A stretch of 64,000 bases of DNA from Chelatococcus sp. YT9 (GTDB lineage: Bacteria; Pseudomonadota; Alphaproteobacteria; Rhizobiales; Beijerinckiaceae). The stretch spans positions 1,918,001-1,982,000 of the forward strand of contig NZ_JAHBRW010000001.1 in the NCBI RefSeq assembly GCF_018398315.1, in the 5' to 3' direction. The notes under the pieces are model-generated. The model worked only from the letters and a program-made list of their open reading frames with translations. It did not search any database and was not told where the DNA came from. The position numbers and the translations under genes are program-made. Positions 33,457 through 43,204 of this stretch are shown here, piece by piece. Numbering within the stretch: the first letter of the stretch is position 1; each line of letters opens with the position of its first letter.

Positions 33457-34953
33457 ATGGGTCACTGGTCAAGGATCATTGGTGCGACCGCGGCGACCAT
33501 TGCGGTCAGCATTCCCGCCTTTGCGAGCGCCGCGACGCTCACCATCGCGCTTGGCACCAACGTCAACACGCTCGATCCCCACATGTCGGCATCCGTCGGC
33601 ACGGATCTCAGCGTGCTCAGCCACATCTATCCCTCGCTCGTCATCCGTGGGCCGGACCTGAAGCTTCAGCCGGCGGTGGCGAAATCCTGGACGCAGGTGG
33701 ACGATCTCACCTGGCGTTTCACGCTCGTCGATAATGCTGTCTTCGCCAACGGTGAGAAGATCGGCGCCGAGGCGGTGAAGTGGAACCTCGACCGGGTGCG
33801 GGATCCCAAGGTCAATGCCCGCATCAAGGCCTGGTTCGACCTCGTGAAGGACGTCAAGGTGGTGAGCCCGAGCGAGATCGAGGTGACTACCTCGGCGCCC
33901 TATCCGGCTTTCGCCGACCAGCTGTCCATGTTTTTCCTGCTGGCCCCGCAATGGGCCGCGAGCCACAAGCCCGCTACCGAGACACTGTCCGGCGGGCGCT
34001 ATGAATTGGCCGAGAACGTGCCGGGCGATCACATTACCCTGAAGGCCAATACCAAATGGTGGGGCGAGAAGCCGGCCTTCGACACGGTGGTCTTCCGCAA
34101 TATTCCGGAGAGCGCCAGCCGCGTCGCCGCGCTTCTGGCCGGTGAGGTCGATCTCATCACCGGCATTCCGCTCACCGAGGTCAAGCGCATCAAGGACAGC
34201 GGGAGTGCGGAGGCGGGCTCCGTGCCCAGCACGCGCAGCCTTTTCATCAAGTTCAACACGCAGAAGCCGCCCTTCGACAACAAGGCCTTCCGGCAAGCCC
34301 TGAACTATGCCGTCGACAAAGAGGGCATCGCCCAGGCCATATTCGACGGCGCGGCGGAGGTTTCGGCCTGCCAGGTGCTATCGCCCAACTATTTTGGTTT
34401 CAACGCGGAGCTGAAACCCTACGCTTATGACCCGGACAAAGCGCAGCAGCTCCTCAAGTCGTCGGGCGCCGACCTGAGCCAGCCCATCGCGCTCGATGTG
34501 CCGACCGGTGTCTATCTCCAGGGCACCGAGGTCGCGCAGGTCGTCGCCGACCAGCTCACGCAGATCGGCCTCAATGTGAAGATCTCGGAGATGGACTTCA
34601 GCACCTACATGAACAAATATCTGCGTTCGCGTGAGCTGGCGCCGATGTCGGTGCTGGCCCAGGCTTGGCCGACCATCGACGCGGATGGCCTGCTCACGCT
34701 CTTCGCGCCGGGCAACCAATATGCCTATTGGGACAATGAAGCCTTCGGCAAATTGCTCGAGCAGGGCCGCTCGACCACTGACAAGGCCGCGCGGCAGGGC
34801 TTCTACAAGCAAGCAACCGCGCTGATGTGCGAGGAGGCGCCGGCGCTTTTCCTGTATGTCCAGCCGGCCACCTATGGCACATCCAAGCGCGTGACGTGGG
34901 CCGCGCGCGGCGATGACTGGGTACGGTCCTTCGATCTGAAGCCCGTGCCGTAG
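33457..34953 (+). CDS. ABC transporter substrate-binding protein, peptide family
   Basis: A 498-residue family-5 binding protein. The signal peptide (RIIGATAATIAVSIPAFASA) is followed by NTLDPHMSASVGTDLSVLSHIYPSLV and AKSWTQVDDLTWRFTLVDNAVFANGEKI, typical of DppA/OppA. The ATG at 33457 follows AGAGGGA. It completes the second dipeptide-type import system with the two permeases at 30483 and 31403. No ATPase gene is adjacent; it must share one encoded elsewhere. Confidence 0.9.
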   Translation: MGHWSRIIGATAATIAVSIPAFASAATLTIALGTNVNTLDPHMSASVGTDLSVLSHIYPSLVIRGPDLKLQPAVAKSWTQVDDLTWRFTLVDNAVFANGEKIGAEAVKWNLDRVRDPKVNARIKAWFDLVKDVKVVSPSEIEVTTSAPYPAFADQLSMFFLLAPQWAASHKPATETLSGGRYELAENVPGDHITLKANTKWWGEKPAFDTVVFRNIPESASRVAALLAGEVDLITGIPLTEVKRIKDSGSAEAGSVPSTRSLFIKFNTQKPPFDNKAFRQALNYAVDKEGIAQAIFDGAAEVSACQVLSPNYFGFNAELKPYAYDPDKAQQLLKSSGADLSQPIALDVPTGVYLQGTEVAQVVADQLTQIGLNVKISEMDFSTYMNKYLRSRELAPMSVLAQAWPTIDADGLLTLFAPGNQYAYWDNEAFGKLLEQGRSTTDKAARQGFYKQATALMCEEAPALFLYVQPATYGTSKRVTWAARGDDWVRSFDLKPVP

Positions 34954-34985
34954 CGAAGGGCCCCGTCCAACCTCGGAGCAACGAC

Positions 34986-37244
34986 ATGCACCTCTTCGGT
35001 ACGCATTTCGGCACCTATGAGGTGGTGCATGACGGCGAAGGCCGCGCGGAACTGCGCGGCTTTCGGCGTGACCCGAAGCCCTCGCCGGTCGGCGCAGCCT
35101 TTCTCGAGCTCGCCGATCATCCCAGGCGCCTCCGCCAGCCCATGGTGCGGCAAGGCTGGCTTGCCGCCCCGGATGGCGCGCGCGATAGGAAGGGCCGTGG
35201 GCGCGAGCCCTTCGTGCCGGTGGACTGGGATACGGCCGCGAAGCTCGTCGCGGGCGAGATCACGCGCATCCGGGAGGCCTATGGCAACGAGGCGATCTTC
35301 GCCGGCTCCTATGGATGGGCAAGTGCTGGGCGATTCAACCACGCGCCGAGCCAGCTCAAACGCTTTCTCAATTGCTGCGGCGGCTTCGTGTCGTCTGTCA
35401 ACACCTATAGCTATGGCGCGGCCGCAGTGCTGCTGCCGCATATCATCGGCCCCGCCTTCGTCGGCGCCACCGACGCTGCGCCCAGCTGGGATCTGATCGC
35501 TGCCAACGCGCGGCTTGTCATCTCCTTCGGCGGCTTCCGCGTTACCAACGCTCAGGTCGAGGCGGGCGGCACGGGCCAGCATCGTGCCGAGCGCTGGTTG
35601 GAGCGCATCGTGGCAAATGGCGCGCGCGTTGTCGTCGTGAGCCCGGTGCGCACCGATGTGCCCGAGATCGAGGGGCGCGAGCAGATCGAATATGTCGCCA
35701 TCCGCCCGAACACCGATACCGCCGTCATGCTGGCCATGGCGCAGGTTCTGCTGGCGGAGGGCCTTGCCCGGCTCGATTTCCTCGATCGTTACACCGCTGG
35801 CTTCGACATTTTTGCCGCCTATCTCACCGGTGCCAGTGACGGCATCGTCAAGACACCGGAATGGGCTGAGGGCATTTCCGGAATGCCGGCGGAGACCATT
35901 CGCGAGCTCGCCCGTGCCTTCGCCGAGGCGCCAGCCCTCATCAATGCGGCCTGGTCGCTGCAGCGTGCCCGCTATGGCGAACAGCCTTATTGGGCGTCAA
36001 TCGCGCTCGCAGCAATGGCGGGGCAGATCGGTCGACCCGGCGCGGGCTTTGCCTTCGGGTTGACGGCCGTCAGTTCCGTCGGCCAGCCGATTCGCCATCT
36101 CAGGGGTCCGGCCCTCCCGCAAGGGCAAAACCCAGTCGAAGCCTTCATTCCGGTCGCGCGGATCACGGAGCTCCTGACCCGCCCCGGTGAACGCCTTGCC
36201 TACAATGGCCGCGAGCTTCCGCTGCCGGATATCCGGCTCGTATGGTGGGCGGGCGGCAATCCCTTCCACCACCACCAGGACCTCAACCGGCTCGCTGAGG
36301 CGTGGCGCCGGCCGGAAACGGTCATCGTCAACGAGAGCGTGTGGACCGCCACCGCATGCCACGCCGACATCGTGCTGCCCGCGAGCCTGCCCTTCGAGCG
36401 CGACGACATTGCCGCCTCCTCACGCGACAGCTGGCTGGTGGCGAGCCGGCGGATCGTGGAACCGCCGCCGAATGTGTTCAGCGATTTCCGCATTTTCGTG
36501 CGCATCGCCCGGGAGTTGGGCGTGGAGGAGGCCTTCACCGAAGGTCTCGACGAAAACGGTTGGCTGCGCCGCCTCTATTCCGGCTATCGCGAGCGGCATC
36601 CCGAGCTGCCGGATTTCGAGACCTTTCAGGCGGAGGGCTTTGCTGGCCTCGATCTCGGGGAAGAGGCCGCCGCGCCGGGCGTCCCCTTCGCCGACTTTAT
36701 CGCCGATCCGGTGGCGCATCCCCTCGCGACCCCGTCCGGGCGCATCGAGATCGCGTCGGGCGCCATCGCCGGGTTCGGTTATCCAGATATCGCCGGCCAT
36801 CCCGTCTGGATGCCGCCGGAGGAATGGCTCGGCGCGCCGCTCGCCGAGATCTATCCGCTGCATCTTCTATCGCCCCAGCCGGCGCACCGCCTGCACAGCC
36901 AGCTCGAGCTCGTCGGCGAAAGCCAGCGCGCCAAGCTGTCCGGCCATGAGGTCGCGCTGCTCAATCCTGCCGACGCGGCGGCACGCGGCATCGCTGACGG
37001 TGATATCATCGAGATTTTCAACGCTCGTGGACGCAGTCGGGCAGGGGCGCGCCTCTCCGCCGAGGTGATGGCCGGGGTCGTGGTGCTGCCCACTGGCGGC
37101 TGGTTCGATCCGGTGGATGAGCCGGAAGGCGGCCGCCTGGACCGGGGCGGCAATCCCAATGTTCTGACTTCGGACCGGCCGACCTCCCAGCTCTCGGGCG
37201 GTCCTGCGCCGAATAGCTGTCTGGTCGATGTGAGGCGGGCCTGA
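34986..37244 (+). CDS. molybdopterin oxidoreductase, biotin/methionine/TMAO sulfoxide reductase-like
   Basis: A 752-residue member of the DMSO reductase family, type III (no N-terminal Fe-S cysteines). Typical segments are GSYGWASAGRFNHAPSQLKRFLN, VNTYSYGAAAVLLPH (the serine is the probable Mo ligand), PTGGWFDP near the C-terminus, and WWAGGNPFHHHQDLNRL. No twin-arginine signal is present, so it should be cytoplasmic like BisC, unlike periplasmic DorA/TorA. It lies 32 bases after the binding-protein gene and may belong to the same operon. It would reduce an S- or N-oxide; the exact substrate is unknown. Confidence 0.85.
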   Translation: MHLFGTHFGTYEVVHDGEGRAELRGFRRDPKPSPVGAAFLELADHPRRLRQPMVRQGWLAAPDGARDRKGRGREPFVPVDWDTAAKLVAGEITRIREAYGNEAIFAGSYGWASAGRFNHAPSQLKRFLNCCGGFVSSVNTYSYGAAAVLLPHIIGPAFVGATDAAPSWDLIAANARLVISFGGFRVTNAQVEAGGTGQHRAERWLERIVANGARVVVVSPVRTDVPEIEGREQIEYVAIRPNTDTAVMLAMAQVLLAEGLARLDFLDRYTAGFDIFAAYLTGASDGIVKTPEWAEGISGMPAETIRELARAFAEAPALINAAWSLQRARYGEQPYWASIALAAMAGQIGRPGAGFAFGLTAVSSVGQPIRHLRGPALPQGQNPVEAFIPVARITELLTRPGERLAYNGRELPLPDIRLVWWAGGNPFHHHQDLNRLAEAWRRPETVIVNESVWTATACHADIVLPASLPFERDDIAASSRDSWLVASRRIVEPPPNVFSDFRIFVRIARELGVEEAFTEGLDENGWLRRLYSGYRERHPELPDFETFQAEGFAGLDLGEEAAAPGVPFADFIADPVAHPLATPSGRIEIASGAIAGFGYPDIAGHPVWMPPEEWLGAPLAEIYPLHLLSPQPAHRLHSQLELVGESQRAKLSGHEVALLNPADAAARGIADGDIIEIFNARGRSRAGARLSAEVMAGVVVLPTGGWFDPVDEPEGGRLDRGGNPNVLTSDRPTSQLSGGPAPNSCLVDVRRA

Positions 37245-37451
37245 TCAACGTCCGATCACAGCGGTTACGTCGGCGGAAAATGTCTAAGCAAGAAAAGGCT
37301 CTGACGATTTTCTGAAGCGGATTTGGTCTGGCGGATGGACATGCGGGATAGGGGCGGGCAGGTTGTCACCATAGGATTCGTATGGTCCGATGTTGAAAGC
37401 CCCTCCTTCTGCAAAGGTTAATCCCCGCCAATGCCTCATCGTCCAGGAAAA

Positions 37452-38822
37452 ATGAAGCTCTGGCGGAGGTCCCGCGTCGTTTGGGGTAATGCAGCACAAT
37501 GGAAGCCACGGCTCGTTTTCTGGGCGGGAGCGATATCCATTGGGGTTTTCGGAGTCATCTTCGCGAAAGCTGCCGATTACGCACAGGATATATTCAACGC
37601 CATTCGTGCATCCGGCGAGTGGGGCTATCTCTTTCCCCTCGTCCTCACGCCCCTCGGCTTTCTGCTATGTGCCTTCCTGACGTTGAAGGTCGCACCAAAT
37701 GCGCAGGGTAGCGGTATTCCGCAAGCCATGGCCGCGCAGAATGTCGCGACGCCCGAGGGCCGTTCGCGGCTGCTTTCGTTCCGGATCGCTGTCGTCAAGG
37801 TGGCGCTGACGCTGCTCGGGCTGGGTTGCGGCGCCTCGATCGGCCGGGAAGGACCGACCGTGCAGGTGGGCGCTTATATCATGCAGCTCTCCGCGCGGTG
37901 GGGCGGCATGAACAACGCGCGCGGGCTCATTCTCGCTGGTTCGGCGGCAGGCATTGCGGCGGCTTTCAACACGCCGCTGGCGGGTATCGTGTTTGCCATC
38001 GAGGAAATGAGCCGCTCTTACGAATCCCGGGCGAACGGGCTGGTTTTGAACGCAGTGATCCTTTCGGGTCTTGCTGCGCTGGCACTCGTCGGCAACTACA
38101 CCTATTTCGGCAAGACCCATGAAGTGATGCTGCAGGCACACGACTGGCTGCTCGTGGTCGCCTGTGGCCTGGCCGGCGGGCTCCTGGGGGCCGCTTTCAG
38201 CCTCGCTGTTCTGCGCTGCACGCTCCGATTGAAACGCTGGGCCCAGCCGCAGAAGATGGTCCGGCTGGTGTTGGCGGCGGGAGTCTGCGGCTTCCTGGTC
38301 GCGATCGTCGGTGTCGTGTCGGACGGAAGCGCCTTCGGCTCCGGCTATGAGCAGGCGCGGAACGCCATCGAGGGGCAAGCCGCGCCGCCACTTTATTTTC
38401 TCAGTAAGCTGCTGGCGACCTTCCTCTCCATGATGTCCGGCATTCCTGGGGGGATCTTTGCACCTTCTCTCTCGGTCGGTGCAGGTCTCGGCAGCAGCAT
38501 CGCATTGCTTCTTGGGAGTAAAGTCGGCCTCGGTGCCCTGTTCGGCATGGCGGGTTACTTTGCCGGTGTTGTCCAGTCGCCGATGACAGCGTTCGTCATC
38601 ATCCTGGAGATGACGGAAAGCTATGACAACATCCTGGCGTTGATGACGGCATCAGTCCTGGGCTACGTGACATCTCGGCTCATCTGCCCTGAGCCGCTCT
38701 ACCATGGCCTCGCGCGTAACTTTCTGGCGGAAGATCTGCGAGCCACCCGTGCCGAGGAGCGAGCGCCGGCTAATGCTTACGCCAGCGCCTCAGGCGCTGG
38801 CGCCAACGCTCGGGAGCGTTGA
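37452..38822 (+). CDS. CLC-family chloride channel/transporter
   Basis: A 456-residue membrane protein with the CLC selectivity-filter motifs GSGIP (about 86) and GREGP (about 129), a third helix-N segment (SGIPGGIFAPSLSVGAGLG) and a helix-R region near the C-terminus. There is no cytoplasmic CBS domain. CLC proteins move chloride or exchange it for protons. AGGAAAA precedes the ATG at 37452; another ATG at 37431 lacks a ribosome site. The last codons lie over the antisense small gene at 38770-38916. Confidence 0.9.
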   Translation: MKLWRRSRVVWGNAAQWKPRLVFWAGAISIGVFGVIFAKAADYAQDIFNAIRASGEWGYLFPLVLTPLGFLLCAFLTLKVAPNAQGSGIPQAMAAQNVATPEGRSRLLSFRIAVVKVALTLLGLGCGASIGREGPTVQVGAYIMQLSARWGGMNNARGLILAGSAAGIAAAFNTPLAGIVFAIEEMSRSYESRANGLVLNAVILSGLAALALVGNYTYFGKTHEVMLQAHDWLLVVACGLAGGLLGAAFSLAVLRCTLRLKRWAQPQKMVRLVLAAGVCGFLVAIVGVVSDGSAFGSGYEQARNAIEGQAAPPLYFLSKLLATFLSMMSGIPGGIFAPSLSVGAGLGSSIALLLGSKVGLGALFGMAGYFAGVVQSPMTAFVIILEMTESYDNILALMTASVLGYVTSRLICPEPLYHGLARNFLAEDLRATRAEERAPANAYASASGAGANARER

Positions 38823-38916
38823 GGATGAAGAAGAAGCCGATGATGACGATGGCTCCGATCACGAGCGAAACGGCGATGACTTCCCAGGTATTCAGGATAT
38901 AGACTTCTTCCATCAT
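38770..38916 (-). CDS. 48-residue single-pass membrane protein
   Basis: A short minus-strand ORF, found by reading, encodes one strongly hydrophobic helix (VIAVSLVIGAIVIIGFFFIL) followed by a positively charged tail (RWRQRLRRWRKH), a normal inner-membrane topology. It starts with two ATGs (38916 and 38913) after a weak GGGGCG site. Its last 53 bases overlap the 3' end of the clc gene in antisense. It lies 209 bases downstream of cysW in the same direction. I do not recognise a family. Confidence 0.45.
   Translation of the reverse strand: MMEEVYILNTWEVIAVSLVIGAIVIIGFFFILNAPERWRQRLRRWRKH
38781..38801. terminator. perfect hairpin at the clc end
   Basis: GCCAGCGCC-TCA-GGCGCTGGC is a nine-base-pair perfect stem inside both the last clc codons and the small antisense gene. 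It may slow or end transcription, although no T-run follows. Confidence 0.4.
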
Positions 38917-39124
38917 CGCCCCAATTCAAGTCGGCTCAAGAATGAGCTGTAGGCGATCACTCTAGAGCATCGCAAGGCGGAGCGGAAACCTCATTCCGGA
39001 AGGCCCGACGCGCAGCGTACGCATGCGTTTTGCCGCCATGGTTTGACCTATCCCCTTGACGGGCCTTTTGGAATCCTGGCAGGAGCCGGCGAACCGGCTT
39101 GCGGCACGCTGGCCAAGTTTAGAC

Positions 39125-39988
39125 CTACCCTAAGCGTCGCTCAATGACCGCCTTGATGAGAAGGGTGATGAGTGCGATCACAGTCAAGGTGGAGGCTGCC
39201 GCGAAGGCGCCAGCGGCGTTGTAGTCGTTGTAGAGTAGCTCTATCTGCAGCGGCAGGGTGTTGGTTTCGCCGCGGATGCGACCCGAAACAACCGAGACCG
39301 CGCCGAACTCGCCGATGGCACGCGCGCTGCAGAGCACCGTGCCGTAGAGAAGAGCCCAGCGGATGTTTGGCAGCGTTACGCGGCGGAAGATCTGGAAGCC
39401 GGTCGCGCCCAGCGTGGCGGCTGCTTCCTCCTGCTCCGAGCCCTGTGCCTGCATGAGCGGCAGGAGTTCGCGCACCACGAAGGGGCTCGTCACGAAGAGC
39501 ATGACGAGCACGATGGCCGCTGGCGTGAACATGATGCGGATGTCGTGATCGGCCAGCCATTCGCCGAACAGGCCTTGCGAGCCATAGACGAGCAGATAGG
39601 CGACGCCCGCCACGATCGGTGAGATCGAAAAGGGGATCTCGATCAGGCTGATGAGGGTCTTCTTGCCGGGGAAGCGGAACTTCGCGATAGCCCAGGCCGC
39701 CGCGACCCCGAAGACCATGTTGATGGGGACCGCGATCACGGCGGTGACGGCGGTAAGCCAGATCGCGTGCAATGTTTCCGGCTGAAGGATGGAGGCGCGA
39801 TAGGCCGCGAAGCCGCGCGCGAGGGCTTGAGCGAAGATCACGGCCACGGGCGCGACGAGGAACAGGGCCGTGAAGGCGAGCCCAGCAGCGATCAGGAGGC
39901 GCTGCCCGGACCGCGTCGCGCGTGCATTGGCGCCGACGGTCGTGGCCTGTGGAACGGCACGCGGCGTCTCCAGGGCAAGCATGCTCAT
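39125..39988 (-). CDS. cysW: sulfate ABC transporter permease CysW
   Basis: A 287-residue permease starting at an ATG that overlaps the cysT stop (ATGA). It has six predicted helices and the coupling segment EEAAATLGATGFQIFRRVTLPNIRWALLYG, together with RAIGEFGAVSVVSGRIRGETNTLPLQIELLYNDY, the CysW signature. With CysT it forms the sulfate/thiosulfate channel. An upstream ATG at 40015 is less likely. Confidence 0.92.
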   Translation of the reverse strand: MSMLALETPRAVPQATTVGANARATRSGQRLLIAAGLAFTALFLVAPVAVIFAQALARGFAAYRASILQPETLHAIWLTAVTAVIAVPINMVFGVAAAWAIAKFRFPGKKTLISLIEIPFSISPIVAGVAYLLVYGSQGLFGEWLADHDIRIMFTPAAIVLVMLFVTSPFVVRELLPLMQAQGSEQEEAAATLGATGFQIFRRVTLPNIRWALLYGTVLCSARAIGEFGAVSVVSGRIRGETNTLPLQIELLYNDYNAAGAFAAASTLTVIALITLLIKAVIERRLG

Positions 39989-40917
39989 GATGAAGCCTCC
40001 CGGCGGCGCAGCCACCGGGCTTGCAGCGCGTTGGTGGCAAAGAGGATGATGAAGGCAAGCGCCAGCAGCACCGCCGCGATGGCCGAGGCTGCGGGATAAT
40101 CGAACTCCTCCAGGCGGATGAATATGAGGAGCGCTGCGATCTCAGTCTTGAAGGGCAGGTTGCCGGCGATGAAGATGACGGCGCCGAATTCCCCGAGTGA
40201 GCGGGCGAAGGCGAGAGCGCAACCGGTGAGATAGGCGGGCGCGATCATCGGCAGGATCACCCTGCGGAAGATCGTGAAGGGATAGGCGCCGAGCGTCACC
40301 GAAGCCTCTTCGATCTGGCTGTCGAGAGTCTCCAGAACCGGCTGCACTGTGCGGATGACGAAGGGCACGCTGGTGAAGGCCATGGCGATGGCGACGCCCG
40401 TAATGGTGTAGACGACCTGGATGCCGGCCGGCTCCAGCCACTGACCATACCAGCCGGTGCCGGCGAAGAGCGTCGTCAGCGCGACGCCCGCGACGGCCGT
40501 CGGGAGAGCGAACGGAAGGTCGACGAGCGCATCGACGAAACGCTTGCCCGGAAAATCATAGCGCACAAGGATCCAGGCCATCAGGAGGCCGTAGGCAGCG
40601 TTGATCAGCGTCGCGATGAGAGCGGCGGTGAAGGTGAGCTGGAACGAGGCGAGAACCCGGGGGCTGCTCAGCACCTGCCAGAAACCATCGATGCCGATCT
40701 CGGCCGATTTGAGGATGAGCGCGGCCAGCGGCAGCAGCACGATGATGCCGAGATAGGTCAGCGTCAGGCCCATGGTGATGCCGAAGCCCGGCAGCACACG
40801 TCGCGCCTTGACGGGCTTCGCGGAATGCGGAGGGGTAAGCCCCTGCCCATGGGAGCCCAGTCCATGCTGGCCTTGTCCATGGGTGTGATGCAGGGTGCCC
40901 GCCACGGTTGCTGTCAC
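39985..40917 (-). CDS. cysT: sulfate ABC transporter permease CysT
   Basis: A 310-residue permease with the CysT/CysU signature RSLGEFGAVIFIAGNLPFKTEIAALLIFIRLEEFDY and the coupling loop IEEASVTLGAYPFTIFRRVILPMIAPAYL. The GTG at 40917 follows AAGGAAC and is preferred to the TTG at 40935. An unusual His/Gly-rich N-terminal stretch (LHHTHGQGQHGLGSHGQGL) precedes helix 1. The gene follows the binding-protein gene by 21 bases. Confidence 0.9.
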   Translation of the reverse strand: MTATVAGTLHHTHGQGQHGLGSHGQGLTPPHSAKPVKARRVLPGFGITMGLTLTYLGIIVLLPLAALILKSAEIGIDGFWQVLSSPRVLASFQLTFTAALIATLINAAYGLLMAWILVRYDFPGKRFVDALVDLPFALPTAVAGVALTTLFAGTGWYGQWLEPAGIQVVYTITGVAIAMAFTSVPFVIRTVQPVLETLDSQIEEASVTLGAYPFTIFRRVILPMIAPAYLTGCALAFARSLGEFGAVIFIAGNLPFKTEIAALLIFIRLEEFDYPAASAIAAVLLALAFIILFATNALQARWLRRREASS

Positions 40918-40938
40918 GGCCTTGTTCCTTCGCAAGTC

Positions 40939-41973
40939 TCAGCGGTTGACGAAGACCTTGTCGAGGATGCCGCCTGAGGCGAAGTGCTCCTTCTGCACCT
41001 TCGCCCAGTCGCCGAACACGTCTTCGACTTTCACGAGGCGCACCTCCGGGAACTGCCCCTTGTATTTCGCGACGACGGCCGGCGCATGCACGCGGTTGAA
41101 GAAGCCCGCGAGGATTTCCTGACCTTTGTCGGTGTAAAGGAACTCCAGGTAGGCCGTGGCGACCGCGCGCGTGCCCTTGCGATCAACGACCTTGTCCACG
41201 ACGCTGACCGGGAATTCGGCGAGAAGGCTGACGGGAGGAACGATGACCTCGAAACCCTTGTCGCCATACTCGCGACGAATGCCATTCACTTCCGACTCGA
41301 AGGTAATCAGGACATCGCCAAGGTTTCGCTCGACGAAGGTCGTCGTCGCGCCACGCCCGCCCGTGTCGAAGACCGGCACATTCGCGAAGAGCTGGCGTAC
41401 GAAGTCCTGGGCCTTGGCTTGGTCGCCGCCATTCTTCTCCAGCGCATAGGCATAGGCAGCGAGATAGGTGTACCGCGCGTTGCCGGAGGTCTTCGGGTTA
41501 GGGAAGATAACCTTCACATCACTTCTGATGAGGTCGCTCCAATCCTTGATGCCCTTGGGGTTACCCTTGCGCACCAGGAAAGCCGGCAGGGAGTAGAATG
41601 GCGAGGCAGAGTTGGGCAGGCGCTTCTGCCAGTCGGCGGCGACGAGATTGCCCCGGTCGTGCAGGATCTGGACGTCGGTGACCTGGTTGAAGGTCACGAC
41701 ATCGGCCTGAAGGCCCTCCAGGATGGCGCGCGCCTGCGCCGACGTGCCGGCATGAGACTGCTTGATCTCGACCTTCTGGCCGTTCTTGGCCTGCCATTCG
41801 GCGGCGAAAACGGGATTGATCGCCGCAAACAGTTCGCGCGCGACGTCATAGGAAGCATTGAGGAGTTCCACCGGCTGGGCCGGCTTGGCGTCCTGTGCCT
41901 GCGCGGCGGGCATGATCGCAAGCGTAAAGACGCTCGCCGCGAGCGCGAGAGCAAGGCCGAGTGAGCGTTTCAT
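40939..41973 (-). CDS. sulfate/thiosulfate-binding protein
   Basis: A 344-residue periplasmic sulfate-binding protein with a signal peptide ([22 protein letters not shown]). Family motifs are [56 protein letters not shown] and [19 protein letters not shown]. Either symbol, sbp or cysP, could apply. GGAGTT precedes the ATG. It lies second in the operon after cysA. Confidence 0.93.
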   Translation of the reverse strand: MKRSLGLALALAASVFTLAIMPAAQAQDAKPAQPVELLNASYDVARELFAAINPVFAAEWQAKNGQKVEIKQSHAGTSAQARAILEGLQADVVTFNQVTDVQILHDRGNLVAADWQKRLPNSASPFYSLPAFLVRKGNPKGIKDWSDLIRSDVKVIFPNPKTSGNARYTYLAAYAYALEKNGGDQAKAQDFVRQLFANVPVFDTGGRGATTTFVERNLGDVLITFESEVNGIRREYGDKGFEVIVPPVSLLAEFPVSVVDKVVDRKGTRAVATAYLEFLYTDKGQEILAGFFNRVHAPAVVAKYKGQFPEVRLVKVEDVFGDWAKVQKEHFASGGILDKVFVNR

Positions 41974-42027
41974 GGAAAGTAACTCCGATCAGGGCCGGCG
42001 ACCAGAGCGCCGCAGCCCGCTTTATCG

Positions 42028-43134
42028 TCAATGGGTATGGGCTGCCTGGGCGACCTTGCCATTCGGCACGGCCGCAGATTGGCGTTTCGGCGGATGGAAG
42101 ATGCGGCCGCGCCGGATATTGACCCGCACGGCGTCGCCGCGGGTAAGGGCGCGCTCGCGGGTCGTCTCGCGCGCAAGCTCCACCTCGACCAGCTTGTCGG
42201 TTTGCGGCAGGGCGACCTCGTAGCGGATAAGGGCGCCGCTCGGCACGATATCCCTGATGACGGCGGTCCCGGCGGCATCCGGGAGGAGGTCGATCTCATG
42301 CGGGCGCACGAACAGCACGGCTTGGCCGTCGCCGAGCGCCAGCCGGCCGACGCGGCTGGTGTCCGCGCCCGCGACATGCACATGGCCGTTGCTGAGTTCG
42401 GCGGGCAGCTCGTTCACTCCGCCGAGGAACCGCGCGACGAAAGGGCTCGCCGGCTGTTCATAGATCTCGTCAGGGGTGCCGACCTGCTCGATGATGCCTT
42501 CGCCCATCACCACGACGCGATCGGCGAGCTCAAAGGCTTCCTCCTGGTCATGGGTCACGAAGATGGTCGTCATGCCGAGCTGCTCGTGCAGGCCGCGCAG
42601 CCATCGGCGCAGATCCTTGCGAATGCGGGCATCAAGCGCGCCGAAGGGCTCATCGAGCAGGAGCATCTTGGGCTGGATGGCGAGCGCCCGCGCCAAGGCG
42701 ACACGCTGGCGCTGGCCGCCGGACAGCTGCGCCGGGTAGCGGCCGCCGTAGGCGCCCATCTGGACGAGTTCCAGGAGTTCGACAACGCGCCGCGCGATGT
42801 CGGCCTTCGGGGGCCGTGTCTCACGCGGACGGATGCTCAATCCGAAGGCCACGTTTTCAAAAACGGTCATATGCGGAAAGAGCGCATAATGCTGGAAGAC
42901 GAAGCCGATCTGGCGTTCCTGCGGGCTCAGTCGCAGCCAATCACTGTCATCGACGAAGACCTCGCCGGACTGCGGCCAGTCGAGGCCTGCCAGAATGCGC
43001 AGCAAGGTGGTTTTGCCCGAGCCGGAGGCGCCTAGCAGCGCGATCAACTCACCATCGGCAATCGATAGGTCGACGCCCTTCAGGACCGGCGTTGTCCCGA
43101 ACTGCTTGAAGATATTGCGAATTTCGATGCTCAT
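42028..43134 (-). CDS. cysA: sulfate ABC transporter ATPase CysA
   Basis: A 368-residue ATPase with Walker A GASGSGKTTL, LSGGQRQRVALARAL, Walker B LLLDEPFGALD and a C-terminal TOBE-type domain of CysA (RDIVPSGALIRYEVALPQTDKLVEVELARE). The start at 43134 (MSIEIRNIFKQFG) is where the family begins; an upstream frame to 43221 has no support. It is the first gene of the minus-strand sulfate operon, an order different from the cysT-W-A layout of many bacteria. Confidence 0.93.
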   Translation of the reverse strand: MSIEIRNIFKQFGTTPVLKGVDLSIADGELIALLGASGSGKTTLLRILAGLDWPQSGEVFVDDSDWLRLSPQERQIGFVFQHYALFPHMTVFENVAFGLSIRPRETRPPKADIARRVVELLELVQMGAYGGRYPAQLSGGQRQRVALARALAIQPKMLLLDEPFGALDARIRKDLRRWLRGLHEQLGMTTIFVTHDQEEAFELADRVVVMGEGIIEQVGTPDEIYEQPASPFVARFLGGVNELPAELSNGHVHVAGADTSRVGRLALGDGQAVLFVRPHEIDLLPDAAGTAVIRDIVPSGALIRYEVALPQTDKLVEVELARETTRERALTRGDAVRVNIRRGRIFHPPKRQSAAVPNGKVAQAAHTH

Positions 43135-43204
43135 GCCGTCCGCCTGACCAATCCCCTGATCTGCGGCTTCAGGGAGCGCGCCAATCGGCAAGACGATTTC
43201 ACGG

